Shown piece after piece: positions 35,552 to 48,000 of a stretch of DNA of 64,000 nucleotides; position 1 is the stretch's first letter; each line of letters starts with the position of its first letter. Location: positions 62,147,201 through 62,211,200 of the forward strand of contig OZ038422.1 of assembly GCA_964036155.1 (NCBI GenBank), given 5' to 3'. Made by a program: the position numbers and the translations under genes. Source of the DNA: Diploscapter coronatus (Eukaryota > Nematoda > Chromadorea > Rhabditida > Rhabditidae). The notes under the pieces are model-generated. The model ran no database searches and had not been told where the DNA came from. It worked only from the letters and a program-made list of their open reading frames with translations.

Positions 35552-36852
35552 ATGTCGGAGACGATCTCCCGCATGATCACCCTTTTCGCGGGAACGCTAT
35601 ACCCGGCCTATCGTAGTTACAAAGTATTTTGTTTTTCTTCTATTTTGAAATAAAAAATGAAATTTCAGGCTATCCGTACAAAGGACGTGAGAGAATATGT
35701 GAAGGTATTTTTTACAATTTTAGAAAAAAAAAAAACATTTTACAGGGTTTCAATGAAAAATAACGATGTTTTAGAAGAAAAATCGATAATTTTTCCCCTA
35801 AAAGGGGCGAATTTTAAAGAAAAACTATCATTTTTGCCAATTTTTCATGAAAGTAGTCTTGAAAGAAACATGAATACTTTTTTTTATCGATTTTATTGAT
35901 TGATTTTGAGTGGATGATGTACTGGGTGACGTTCGCGCTGTACATCTTTTTCGAGAACATTCTGGACCTGGTGCTGGCATTCTGGTTCCCGTTCTACTTC
36001 CAGCTCAAGATCGTCTTCATGTTTTGGCTTTTGAGTCCCTGGACCAAAGGGGCTTCGATTATCTATAGAAAAGTAGGAAAATTAGACTCTTTAAAAAGCT
36101 CCCTCATTTTTTCAATAATTCCTTCAAACTAGCATATTTTTTAGAAAGTTTACTTGAGTTGAAATAGGAAAAAATTCGAGAGGATATTATAATTTTTATT
36201 TTATTCAGTGGGTTCACCCCTATCTGATGCGTCACGAAAAAGACATCGACGCTCTGCTGGACCAGGCCAAATCTGAAAGCTACAATCAGGTATACTGTGT
36301 TCTAATTTTCTCGAAAATTACGGTATTGTTTAGATCCTCCGGTTCGGAAGCCGCACGATTTTAGTGGCCAAAGAAATCGTCACTGAAGCTGCAGTCAGAG
36401 GCCAACAACAATTGGTCAATCAGATTCAGAGGTATACGGTAGAATCATTGACTTTTTTGAAAATTAGTTTTCTAGATCCTACAGTGCGAACGACGTGAGC
36501 ACCGAGGGCATCAAAGAAAGAAAGAAGGTCGCTGCTTCTGACGTCGACAGAATCGACGAGGTAATCATTGTAAACTTAAAGAGAATATTTTTCACAAATC
36601 CGAGATTCCTAGAAAAATAAATAAATACTTTTGAAGATGAATAAAGAATCATTTGAATTCCAGATCGAGGAACATCAGCCCGACGACATGGATTTAACGG
36701 ACGAGAGGCCAAAACGTCAGCGTTCGAGGTCAAGATCCAGGAACATCGAAGGCAGCGATTCGATCAGCAACACCATACCCCGGCGGAGCACCAGAAGGAA
36801 TAATCAAGAATGGTATTTTTTGCAAAACAATTATTTTAAATCTAAATTATGA
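35552..36852 (+). CDS. REEP1-4-like ER-shaping protein (3' end uncertain)
   Basis: REEP proteins of the TB2/DP1/HVA22 family bend the ER membrane and link it to microtubules. The ATG at 35552 starts [24 protein letters not shown]. Later exons read [12 protein letters not shown] and [20 protein letters not shown], then two hydrophobic hairpin segments, then [22 protein letters not shown], the usual REEP core. The tail is charged and Arg/Ser-rich, ending near [11 protein letters not shown]. From there the frame either reads on to a TGA at 36850-36852, or splices at 36812 over the foldback element to an acceptor near 39120, where two tandem AGs give an immediate stop or a short tail. Short N-terminus and Arg-rich tail favour REEP1-4 over REEP5/6. 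Confidence 0.85.
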
Positions 36853-36872
36853 TAGCAACTTGTTGGTTTTCC

Positions 36873-39058
36873 TTAAAACAGATTCTCCGTAATCCTCGAA
36901 ACTGTTCGGACCAGAAACTTAAAATTCGTTTTGAAGGGTTATTTGAGTGTTTTCTACCTATACTCGACCCGAAGAACACAATTTTGGAGCTTTTTCCCGG
37001 AGTTTTCACGTCCAGGTTCGGGTACCGGGTCCGGGGGTCAAATTTCAAAAGTCATTCTAATATCCCAAATTGTATATCAGATTATTCGGCCCGACTAGCT
37101 GAGTTGAATGGTGTGAATATTTTTCGAATCTGACCTTCCTATCGCAAGTTACGACTAAAAACAGTGCAAAAACGCCAAAAATCATGAGCCTTCGAGGAAA
37201 AGTCGAACTTTATATACAATGCCGTGTGTATTACATCCCAATATTTTCATCGAACAAAGTACATGTCCTACTCATGCTAATTCAATAATTATTTCGAAGG
37301 AATAGACACGGCATTCTACCGAAAAATCGGTCCGAAGTCGGACTTGAAAATTTCGAATTTTCAAATATTTGAGTTATACCTCCAAATCATATATCATTCG
37401 ATAGAGCTCATCAAACTGAACAACTTTTGTGGAGACACCATATGGTTATCTATTATGATATGCGTGATATGGAGGTTTGAATGGGTCAGACCCACGAAAA
37501 GGACAAAAATTTTCAAAAATTCATAACTTTTGTAAAATAAAATGAATTCGGAAAATCTTTTCGGGATATAGCAGTTGAAGGGCAATACTTCATTTTTGCT
37601 TCCTAGAGTATCGTGCTACCACTTTACCATGTTATCATATGGATCCATGGTATACCACTCATATGGTACCCGAGTGGTACTATATCAAGATGGATATCAA
37701 TCGACTCGAAATTGATTGGAGAGTAATATTCGAGTCAATTTCTATCAATTTCAGCAAGTGGTTTCATTATACCATCATTGTAATGGGTTATAACCACCTG
37801 TCGAAAAATACCAAAAATAGAGTAACTTCAAATGACCATAAAAGGCAATAGACTAATCTATTTTTCAAGCGGTTTTCAGAATATTATTCAGTTCAATAAG
37901 GGTTTTCATTTGATATATAGCATGATGGGTCTTTGTTAAAATATTAATTTGACCCATATGAGCCGCGACCCCTTAGGGGATGAGTTACCATTTGGTAGAA
38001 AGACCTATAATGTTGTATACCATTCGAAGTCCAATGAAAAACTGAGTGTAATGCTGAAAACCGCTTGAAAAACGGATGAGTGTATCGATTTTTATGAGGA
38101 AAAGAAGTTTCGGTCAAATTGAAGAGTAAACTTGGTAACGTTTTTGATCATAAATCTCGATGCATCAATCTGTTTTTCAAGCGGTTTTCGGCATTACACT
38201 TAGTTTTTTATTGGCTTTCGAATGATATACAACATGAATAGGTTTCCGAGAAATTTCAAATTCCGACCTGTACCCCTCCGGCCCTGCCAGGTCTGATACC
38301 CGAAATTTCTCCAAATGACTCCAAAAAATTCTAGAATGTTCTACGAGGTCTAAGCTTCATTCTAACACTAAATTTGATCCCACCTACTTGCGGAACTTTT
38401 CGAGATAAAAATTCCCGAATGTAAAGTACGATTTTCGGTTTTTCTTATCTGGAGCCCTCAGGGATAGAAATTTTTCTGAGGTATCTTCACAAAAGTTGCT
38501 TGGTTTGATGAGCTCTATCGAATGGTATATGATTTGTGGGGGTTACATTGATTTTTGAAAAATCGAAATTTTCAAGTTCCACTTCGGACCGGTTTTTCGA
38601 TAAGATGCCGTGTCTATTCCTTCGAAATAATTATCGAATTAGCATGAGTAGGACATGTACTTTGTTTGATGAAAATATTGTGATGTAATACACACGGCAT
38701 TGTGTGTAAATTTCGATTTTATCTCGGAGACCCATGCTTTTTGACACTTTTGCACTGCTTTTAGCCGTAACTTGTGATAGGAAGGTCAGATTCAAAAAAT
38801 GTTCGCACCATTCAACTCAGCTCGTCGAACTGAACAATGTGATATACAATTTGGGATATAAGAATGACTTTTGAAATTTGACCCCCGGACTCCGGTACCC
38901 GAACCTGGACGTGAAAACTCCGGGAAAAAGCTCCAAAATCGTGTTCTCCAGCTCGAATATAGATAGAAAACACTCAAATAACCCTTCAGAACGCATTTTA
39001 AGCCTCTGGTCCGGTCTCTTCCTTGAGATCGTCGAATATTACAGAGAATCTGTTTTAA
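36873..39058. mobile_element. Large foldback element with TTAA flanks (PALTTAA/piggyBac-type)
   Basis: The left arm (about 36873-37450) and right arm (about 38475-39058) are long imperfect inverted repeats. The outer ends read TTAA-AACAGATTCTC at the left and GAGAATCTGTT-TTAA at the right, so the element is bounded by TTAA as in piggyBac-type and nematode PALTTAA elements. The centre holds further inverted blocks such as AAGCGGTTTTC near 37868 and 38180. No transposase is visible, so it is non-autonomous. It lies at the 3' end or in the last intron of the REEP gene. Confidence 0.85.
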
Positions 39059-40081
39059 AAGCAAAAATTAATAAAAAAAATGAAATATTTTTCCTAATTT
39101 AAAAAAAAAAAAAACTTTAGGTAGTCACATCCCTTTCAAAGAAGAAAGGCCCGTGTTTCAACGATGCAGGTACTCATCCATGCTAATTTTCGAATTTTTC
39201 TGGATTTCTCTATTTTTTGACTCAAACTAATGGGGTCACGATTCTTGTCAGTTTTCCTACACAAAATGTTCATTTTTCGCTCATTTCGGTGCATTATCCT
39301 GAAATTTGTCAAAACTCCAAAAACTGCACAGTGAATTGGGTAGGCTGGAGCTTTTATTCCAAAAGTTAGATTTTTGTTTTCCTGAAATTGGCCCTATGTT
39401 TGGTCACATTTTTCATCAGATTTATTTGACATAATTTGAGATTTTCTGAAATATTCCCAGAATTCAAATGCTTTACCTAAAATGATTAGATTTTTCCACT
39501 TTTTAAGGCCAATTTTCTCCGCTTCGTATTTTCTGAATGGAACCGCTGTTTGAAAATTGATTTTCTCCAAATCAAAGCAGCTTTTTGAAAGGTTCTTTTA
39601 TTTTTCGATTTTATGGTAATTTTGTCCCTCCTCGAAATCTTTAAAGTGTAATTTTTCAACTTCGTGTGCCTTCTACGCGTCTATACAAATGACTTTATAC
39701 TAATTGTTTTCTAAGCTGTGTAAGTTTTTTGTATAATAATTTTTAGATTGAGTAGTTTCCTAGGTTTCAGTTCATTTTTAAATCAAAGTTGTAAACCAAA
39801 AATACTCATCATTATCGTCATTTTACCCTACCCTTAGTTAGCCTACTGTATTCACACCCGTTTTTCTCTTTCTCCTATACTATGTCAAAAAATAGGCTGT
39901 GGTATACAAAAGGCCCCCTAATTTATACATTTTATGTTGCAATATATCTTCGAGATTGAGATCGATAAAATTCATTCATTTTCACATAGAAATCTCCACA
40001 CTAAGATACGAGATAAAATTTTAGAGGTGTAATTTGAATAAAACACGCTGGATAAAAATTGACGAGTCGCTAATTTACCGA
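39059..40081. other. AT-rich intergenic region with a possible REEP terminal exon
   Basis: Bases 39121-39168 follow an acceptor-like TTTAG and end at a GT donor-like site, and could be a late REEP exon. The remainder up to the thiolase stop is AT-rich and has no other recognisable feature. Confidence 0.4.
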
Positions 40082-42243
40082 TTAATTCGAGACATTTTCG
40101 AAGAGCACGGCGATACCCTGACCGCCTCCGATGCATGCAGAGCCGATGCTTGAAAATTATTTTAAAATCGATATTTATTGGTTTTCTTCCGAATTAGTGA
40201 TTTTTAAATTGACGTTTCTTTTCAGTATATTATCGATTTTTCAAAACCTACCGTATTTCACATTTCTCCTCTTCAACTCGTGCACGATGTGGGTCGAGAT
40301 TCTGGCTCCTGACGCGCCCAACGGATGGCCGAGTGCAATCGCGCCTCCACAGACTAAAAGTTGAAAATTTCGAATTTGCTCTAAGTTCGGATTTTGCAAA
40401 AATTCGCTCTTGGCCAAAATTTGAATTTGTAAGTTGTCGCACCATTCAATTTCTCCAGAGGCAGGCCGAGCTCTCTTTGGACGCCGAGAACCTGAGGGGC
40501 GAAAGCTTCATTGACCTGAAATTTGGAAAATAGAACATTCTAAAAATTAGCGTAAATCTAAAAATGCCAACTCCGCACCTCCACAATGTCAATGTCGTCC
40601 ATTTTCATGCCAGTGATTTTGAGGACCTCCCTAATTGCAGGAGCAGGCCCAATGCCCATGATCGTGGGGTCGCATCCTGAATTTTTTTTGTCAAATCGCT
40701 TTGTTGAACGTTTAAAAAATTCAAATTTTCTCACCGACAGCAGCATAGGCGACGATTTTAGCCAAAGGTTTGAGACCGTGCTTCTCGACCGCGGATTTCC
40801 CTGCTACGACCAAAGCAGCCGCACCGTCGGAGATGCCCTGAAAAATTAACATAGAACACAAATTTCAAGGATTTTTAAAAATAATTTCCAAGATTTTCCT
40901 CACCGAAGCATTTCCGGCATTGACAAGTCCATCTTTCTGGAAGACTGGTCTCAGTTTGGCGAGTCCTTCTAAAATCAGAACGTTTTGTTCAAAAGTTAGA
41001 GTAAATTTTAACTCAGGGCTCAAAATGCATTTCTATATTTCTGTTCTAATATTTAAACTTAGGGCTTATTTAATCCTATGTGGTTAAATAACTTATGAGT
41101 TTTGTACCCGGAGTAGTGTTCGGCTTTGGATGCTCATCGATTTCGAACGTCTCCTCGCCCTTCTTGCCCTTGACTGTGATCGGCACGATCTCGTTCTTAT
41201 AGATGCCGGCGTCCTGAATAAAGTCGAATTTTGAAAGGTAAAATTTCATTTTACTGAAATTCTCATATAAGTTCTTCAATAGGTCAATAGTGAGTGAGGC
41301 ACATTCTAATTGGATCGATCTTGAAAAAATACAATATACAGTTATTTAGATGTACCTGCGCCTTTTTCCAGAGCTGCTGCGATCTCAGCGCGAAATCGTC
41401 GCAGTCTTTGCGAGTCACTTTATATTGCGCACCGAGTTTTTCGGCGGTCATTCCCATAGGCAGCTTCGCGTACGTGTCCGTCAACGAATCCCACAGCATG
41501 TCTTCCAACTGGTACTGCACTCCCAATGCAGTGCCGAAGCGAATATTACGAACGGCGAACGGGATCTGAATATTAAAGCATCTTTAACAATAGTCGAATT
41601 TTTTTCGTTTTCCTTAAATTTTTCTAATTTACTATAGTATCAAATAGGGTTCTAAAAAAGAAAATTATGAAAGACTAAAAATTGCACCTGAGACATGTTC
41701 TCCGCACCTCCGGCCAGAACAAGCGAGGATTCTCCCAACGCGATTTGATGTGATGCGGAGACCAGAGCCTGAAAATTAGCATATTTAAAAATATAAATCG
41801 GAGCTTGATGAAATAGCAGCGGGTATGGTTATAAACGGGTAGGAAAAATTGATTGTTTTCTTGAATAATTTTTCTTTCCAAATAGAAATGCTTTCAAATT
41901 ACCTGAAACCCGGATCCGCACAGGCGGTTCACCGTCAGAGCGCCGACCGACTGCGGAACGCCCACGCGGAGTCCGATGTGACGCGTCAGGTAGATGCCTT
42001 CTTTGGAGGAGGAAACCACGTTCCCTGGAAAATCAATTAAAGATTACCGTCAGTTAACAGTTTGAAAATCCCACCGAAAACCACATGGTCGATTTTGTCG
42101 GCCGGAACGCCAGCATGAGCGAGAGCGGCTTGCGAAGCGTGAACTCCCAGTTCAGTCGCATTCGTGTTTTTGAGGCTGCCGCCAAAAGTGCCGAACGCAG
42201 TGCGCTTTGCTCCCACAATGAACACTCCAGACCTGCCCGCCAT
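40082..42243 (-). CDS. acaa-2: 3-ketoacyl-CoA thiolase, mitochondrial type (ACAA2)
   Basis: It catalyses the last step of beta-oxidation, splitting 3-ketoacyl-CoA into acetyl-CoA and a shortened acyl-CoA. The ATG is at 42241-42243 and the TAA at 40082-40084; about ten exons. The nucleophilic Cys lies in NRLCGSGFQ, the His in VNEAFAPQ and [17 protein letters not shown], and the second catalytic Cys in [10 protein letters not shown]. The block [15 protein letters not shown] and [14 protein letters not shown] follow human ACAA2 (APYCVRNVRFGTKLG, CDPSIMGIGPVPAI) rather than ACAT1 or the peroxisomal thiolase. There is no SKL-type end. The N-terminus ([15 protein letters not shown]) resembles the uncleaved ACAA2 start. 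A TTCTTCAG tract about 20 bases before the ATG could be an SL2-type acceptor, since nudC lies 383 bp upstream on the same strand. Confidence 0.93.
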
Positions 42244-42625
42244 CGTTCAGAGTTCAGAAGGAACTGAAGAATAGTTGATTCGATTTTTAAAAATTCAAAA
42301 AATCGAATAAATTTAAGCTACGATGTAGCCGACGTAGCATAACAAGATTTGAGATTTAGTCAAAACCACACAAGACGAGAATGAAAGAGGGAGAGAAAGA
42401 AAAATAGGAGGTACGAAAGATAAAGAGAAGGAACGAAACGATAAAATCAAGACAAAAGACAAAGTCCAAAGTACAAATTGTCGCATTTCAAATTGAAGAG
42501 TATTCATTTTTGAGCAAATCAACTCCGTTTTTTTTTTTACATTTTTACACAAAAAACAAACAACTTTATTTCCCAAAAGGAAAAAATGAAATAACGAGTT
42601 TTTAAAGAACCAAAATTTCGAAAAT

Positions 42626-44439
42626 TTATCCGATTTTGGCATTGGAGAAGTCCATTTCGGGGTGCTGTTCCATGAATTTCTTGAGAATGTCCTGCTTCTT
42701 TTTCTCTTCGGAAGTCGGCAGGCCTAGCTCCTTCTGGCGTTGGTCGTACATCATCTTCTCGACCTTAGAATTTGCATCTTTATAAAAATAAAAACGAAAT
42801 TAAAGGGTGGAAGATAAAATTTTACAGGATAGAAACTACTACAATTTTGAGTGTAGAAAGTGAAATTGTGTTTTTCATGAAAAATCCTTACCATAGCCCT
42901 GGTCTCTCCGTCCAAATCGGACAGCTTCGAGTTTTCGGGCTGCACTTTCTTGGTGTTGATGATCGGATCGCCCTCAATCAGGTGATCCCACCACTCCATT
43001 CCGTTTACCTGGAATTTTAGGTCATTTTCCTCAAAAAATCTTTTTTTCTTCAAAATTTCCATTTTATCACATAAATTTTCCATACAAATTTTTTTTGTAT
43101 AATTTTCCTCAAAAATCTTTCGTTTTATAAAAAGAAAATATGAATTTTCTAACCTTTTCCAGATTCAGCACCACAATAGAGCTCTTCTCCAACGTCCAAC
43201 TCGAGTTTTCGACTTTAATCTGAAAATCTTTTAATTCTAAAAGAATAAGAATTTTTAAAATTTTAAATCTTCGAAACAAATTTTAAAGATAAAAAATTTC
43301 AACCTGAGCCCTGAGCTTTCCATCGATGATGGGAGGTTGGCCCTTAACGCCGACGTACAGGTGTGACTTCTCGATTTTCACGACCACATCGCGAGTTTTC
43401 ACTGGGAAGCCGACTTTCAGCGGAACGGTCAACTGGAAAAATTTGAACGTTAGGATTCAGAGTTTCTAGATGATGCTAGGATTCATAGTTGACGTCATTT
43501 TTTTTTTTTCTTTATGTATTTCCAAATTTTCTAACGTCAATTTCATCGAGAGTCTGGGTCCATTTGTAGTTGTCGAGGTCGGCTCCATTTCCGGCGTTCG
43601 GCTTGATTTTCCCCTTCTCATCTTCCTCGTCCTCGGCATCTTTGCCCTCGTTTTTATCGATTGACTTTTCTTCTTTTTCATTTTCCTTGGCCTTCTGTTG
43701 GCGTTCGAATTCGGCTGCCTCTTCATCAGTCAATTCGACGATTTTGCTCTGGTTGGCCTGAAAAGAGTTATTCTCTTCTATTCAGAAAGAGATCAATTTT
43801 TTTAAAGAAAATATAATTGTTTGAAGATAGATCTAAAATTGCTAAAAAAAGGGACTAGGAATTTTTGGAAGAACACTTTTAAGAGAATATTTTTGTAGAA
43901 GAGAAACAAATTTCTTACACTCGCCAAGATCTCCGCCTCTTCCTTGGCCTTCCGCGCCGCCCTACGTTCGGCCAGTTTTCTTTCGTCTTCCTCCTTTTTC
44001 TTCCTCGCTTCTTCTGCCAACTGAAAATGATTATTATTTTGAAATTTTTATTTAATTTAGTCTTTTCAACTTTTTAATTTTCTTTATTTTTAAAGATTTT
44101 TCCCCAACCTTCAAAGCCTCCTGAGAGTGCGTGTCGAACGCGTTCAGCACCATCTTCCTTGCTTCTTCCAAAGGGGCGCCAGTGTAGAAGTCGGTCTTGC
44201 TAAAAATAACCATTCACAAAAGCTCTTGGGATAGTTGCCAAAATGGTAATTTCATATCCAAGTGTTACTATTTGGTAACCTTGGTAACGAAATACCATTT
44301 TTGGTAAATCGGTAACTTTTTGATAACCCTACCGAGACAAGAAGTTAAAGAGGACGTCAAGCAACTGGGGCACGCCTCCCGACATCTGAGTTGCCAGAGA
44401 GAGCAAAACAGCGTCGTACTTCTCATAATCCGACGACAT
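42626..44439 (-). CDS. nud-1: Nuclear distribution protein NudC
   Basis: NudC is an Hsp90 co-chaperone acting with dynein and LIS1 in nuclear migration. The ATG at 44437-44439 follows a TTTTCAG-CAGAAACAAAG leader acceptor context. The order is an N-terminal helical region ([20 protein letters not shown]), a long Lys/Glu coiled coil, an acidic linker, the CS/p23-like domain from [16 protein letters not shown] to [18 protein letters not shown], and a C-terminal helix SNAKIG before the TAA at 42626-42628. Length and layout fit NudC. A polyadenylation signal (complement of TTTATT) lies about 65 bases past the stop. The ACAA2 gene follows on the same strand, so the pair may be an operon. Confidence 0.93.
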
Positions 44440-45001
44440 CTTTGTTTCTGCTGAAAATGAAGTTAAACGATCAGACTCAACAAAATCAATACAAAATCGT
44501 CATTTTTGGAAAGGTGACCATTTTTTCTGAGAAATGGAAATATAATAATTTTCTACAGTAAAAAGGATGAACTTTCAAAAGATCTGAAAAAATGAACGAA
44601 ATTTTGAAATTTCTCGAACTATCCACAGAAAATAGATGATGTGCACTGGGTTTACACACTTTGCATTGAAAAGCTAATCGCGTCGTTTGAAGCTTCTCGC
44701 TTTTCATTCGAGGTAATCCAATTTTCTAGCGTTTAGAAGCCGGTTTTTTGCCTAAAGCTTCAAAGCAATCTTCTCAGCGCTGGCCCCTGAATGCGGTCGA
44801 CAAAATTCTACGCCGAAATCGACTAATTGAAGGTTTGTTTTAGAAATGTTGCAAAAATTGATTGATTTTTTTTCCTTTATTGTTTCTATTCATCGACTTA
44901 TTGGAAAAATCGTCAACTTTCGAGGTAAAATAACGTTTTTAGATAAGAAAATCGGGTGACTTTTCAAAAACGATTTTCTTTGATTTTCAGCCTGATCAAA
45001 A
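44440..45001. promoter_or_regulatory. Divergent promoter region of nudC and the SxIP-type gene
   Basis: This 560-bp gap separates divergent starts. A GATTTTCAG tract ends at 44991, ten bases before the plus-strand ATG, and fits a trans-splice acceptor. I see no other defined motif. Confidence 0.45.
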
Positions 45002-48000
45002 ATGGCGAAACGATACGAGTTTTCTATGGATTTGGACGACGAGGACGATATCGTCAGAGTTCCCTTGAAATCGGTAAAGAATTAAAGTGAAAAATAAAGA
45101 AAAATGAAGAACATAAATGTAAAAATTAAAAGCAAAAGAAAATTGCAGGTCTCCACCCAATCCACATCTACCGATTGGCAACGCTCGCCGATTTCCAGCG
45201 ACAAAGCAGCCACGCTGAGTCGCCAACTCGCCAAATACGCGCAGAGGAGGGGTAAATTTGAAAAGAATAGCATTTTGGATTTTTGAAAAGTTCAGCCAAT
45301 TTTGAGGCTAAATTTGTACAATGTATAGATTTGGTTAACCTTTCCAAGAAGCTTTAGTCAACTATTTAGGCTCCTTGGAGAGACAGTATTCTTTTTATTA
45401 AAATTTTTAGTCTAAAAATGCCTAGACTCTTCAAAAATCTGTGAAAAAAAATAAATTTCAAATTTAGTTAGCCTGAATATCCTATCCTATGCTTTATCAC
45501 CGTTTTGGGGTTTTCGTGGAGTCACAAATTCAAGTTTTTTTTCGAAGAATACCTTCACGAAAATTCTTAATTTCTATGTTGTTTATTTGTCGTTTTACGC
45601 AAAAATATGTGCGTTGAAAATGGAACAAATGCTCGTTTCTGTCGCCATTTATGTTGTATCGTGCATTTTCTTCAATTTTCAGCTTCGCGTCGCGAAAAGA
45701 ACCGAGGCAACAATTTGACGCCCGTCGCTGAAAGATCAGTGGAAAGGAGTCTCTCCCCAAACGCCCACGCACTTTTGAATTCGTCCTCTTCACATTCCGG
45801 AATTTTCTCGGACCAGCAAAAACCCTTAGAGCCTGGGGAACTCGGAAATCGTCTGCAATCTCTCAACGATTTCGCTCAGATCGAAGAGGAACTGAAAAAT
45901 GATCCGCAGTACGCGGATGGGTCCAATGTGATCCCCCAAACCCGCCCCTCATTGGATTCGGTCTCGCTCGACCTGGAAAAAGATCTAGCCGAGCTGGAAA
46001 GAGATTTAGCCGCCCTGGGAGAGGACTCGGACGAAGAATTCTACGACGCCAGCACAGATTTCGATGCCGATTTCCTGGACCAAGCAAATTTGACGGGAAT
46101 TTCTACAAGTTGTCACGCGGATTTCGCAAGTCCGGCAGATGCAAGCCCCTTCGCAGAGGGTAAGCATGAGAAATTTTTGAGGCATTTCTATTGGACTTCT
46201 CTAATTTCTTTATTATTTTTAAAAGTCAAATATAAGTTCCTCAAAAAGTTATCGAGTGAATGAAATGAAGCTGGTATTGTGATGGTGACGATGAAAGTAT
46301 GATTGGTGGTCGTAATTTTCGAATATCGTTTGCATTGAAATTGAAGTAGTGTTTCGTGAAGCCCCCACATTATATTTTAGCTGCTGCAAATTTTTCCGAA
46401 TGTCGTTTGTTTTGAAAAGTTGAATATGAGGCTGCAGAAAATGCAGAAGCATGGAATATGGGAATGGTCAAAGAAAGTGCACTGGACATGCTATGGAAAT
46501 GGGAATGATCAAAATCAAAAATTTTGAAGAAAATCCAATCTTGCCCCTTTAAAACTTAGGGGATTTTAAAGGGGCCAGAAGTAAACTTTTTAAGGGTATT
46601 AATGTGAATTTTAGGGATTTCCGTGAGTCGCGCCGCAATGTCTCAGTCCCTGATGAAAGTGGAAGAAGAGCCGATCGCTCAGATCAGAATCACCGGCAAT
46701 CAAACGATGCAGAGGAGTCCCAGGTGGAAAATCTTTTTTTTTTTTTTATCTCTTTCTGAATACTTTTTGACGTACCAAAGAAAGCACGATTTTTGTAGAT
46801 TTTTAATCTTTTTTTTTTATCAAAAATGATCTCTTTCAGATCGACGTCTGTTACGGCTCGTCCCTCCACTGCGGCAGGCAGCTTCTCTACGCCTCAAAGA
46901 AATGACACCCATCATCAAATTGGGTTTTCGAATCAGGTACATTTTTGCTATTTTCAACAAAAAATGTACAAATAAATGAAGTATTACGAAATCTAAAATT
47001 TCAGAACTCTCTTTCGCCCTCGAATTTCGATTCGCCGGATTTTGGTGGCAGCTCTGGAGTTCAGAAAAGGCAATCCAGATCTCCTAATAAATCTGATCCG
47101 AATGTAAGTTTTTTATTTATAAAAAATACACTTGAAAAATACCTTTCAGAGCACAGTTGGCTCTCTCTCCACTGCGTTTTCCAATTTGAACGTCAAAACG
47201 TCTCCAGAGTCCAGCATGACGACGCAAGCCAGAGGCAGCAATTCCTCGCTGAATTCGCAACCACCTGCCGGAAATGTTGGCGTGACATTGCAACAATCAC
47301 CTGCTGGGGGCGGAACCTCGCCTTCGATGACGTCATCGCCGAGAAGAAATGAATTGGAAGAAGTTGCCAGGAAACAGGAAGAGGCTCTCAGGTATCATAT
47401 TCATAAATTGTTACATTCTTGGTCAGATCTATGAAGGGTTTAGGCCACATTTATGGAGTATTTAGATCTGATAATTAGGTTAAGCGCAATTTAGGATTTT
47501 TAATGTTTTTTTTTAACTCTTAAATTGATGAAGAAGGAAAAGTAAGAATTTATTTTGTTGCAGGCTGATGGTCCTCCAGAAACAAAGCGCAGTTAGGAAA
47601 AGCTCGGGCGAGAGCAATCCGGATATTCAGGTAGTTTTTTATTTTGAAAAAAAAGACATTTTTATTTTTAGGTTCAAACCACAGCTCCTTTCACGGCCGG
47701 ACAAGTGAGAAATACAGATGCCAACACTTCACTGAAAACGCCAACTACGGTATTTTATTTACTGTTTTTATCGATGTTTAAATTATTGATTTTTCAATTT
47801 TTTAGAAAATTCCTCGTGTCATTCGCAGAAGTGCAATTCCCACCCCCACGTCGAAAATGTGAGTTTTTCCTTGGGGATAAAAAAACGAAACATTCGAATT
47901 TTCTAGTGATAAAGGGACTCAAACAGGCGAGTAAAGAAAATTTTGAGTGAATTTTGCAAAATTTTCGCATTCCTTTGCTTCAGATACACGCAATTTTCTG

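Noticed and set aside
43466..43761. Several frames on both strands within nudC
   Set aside because: Shadows of the Lys/Glu-rich coiled coil and its linker.
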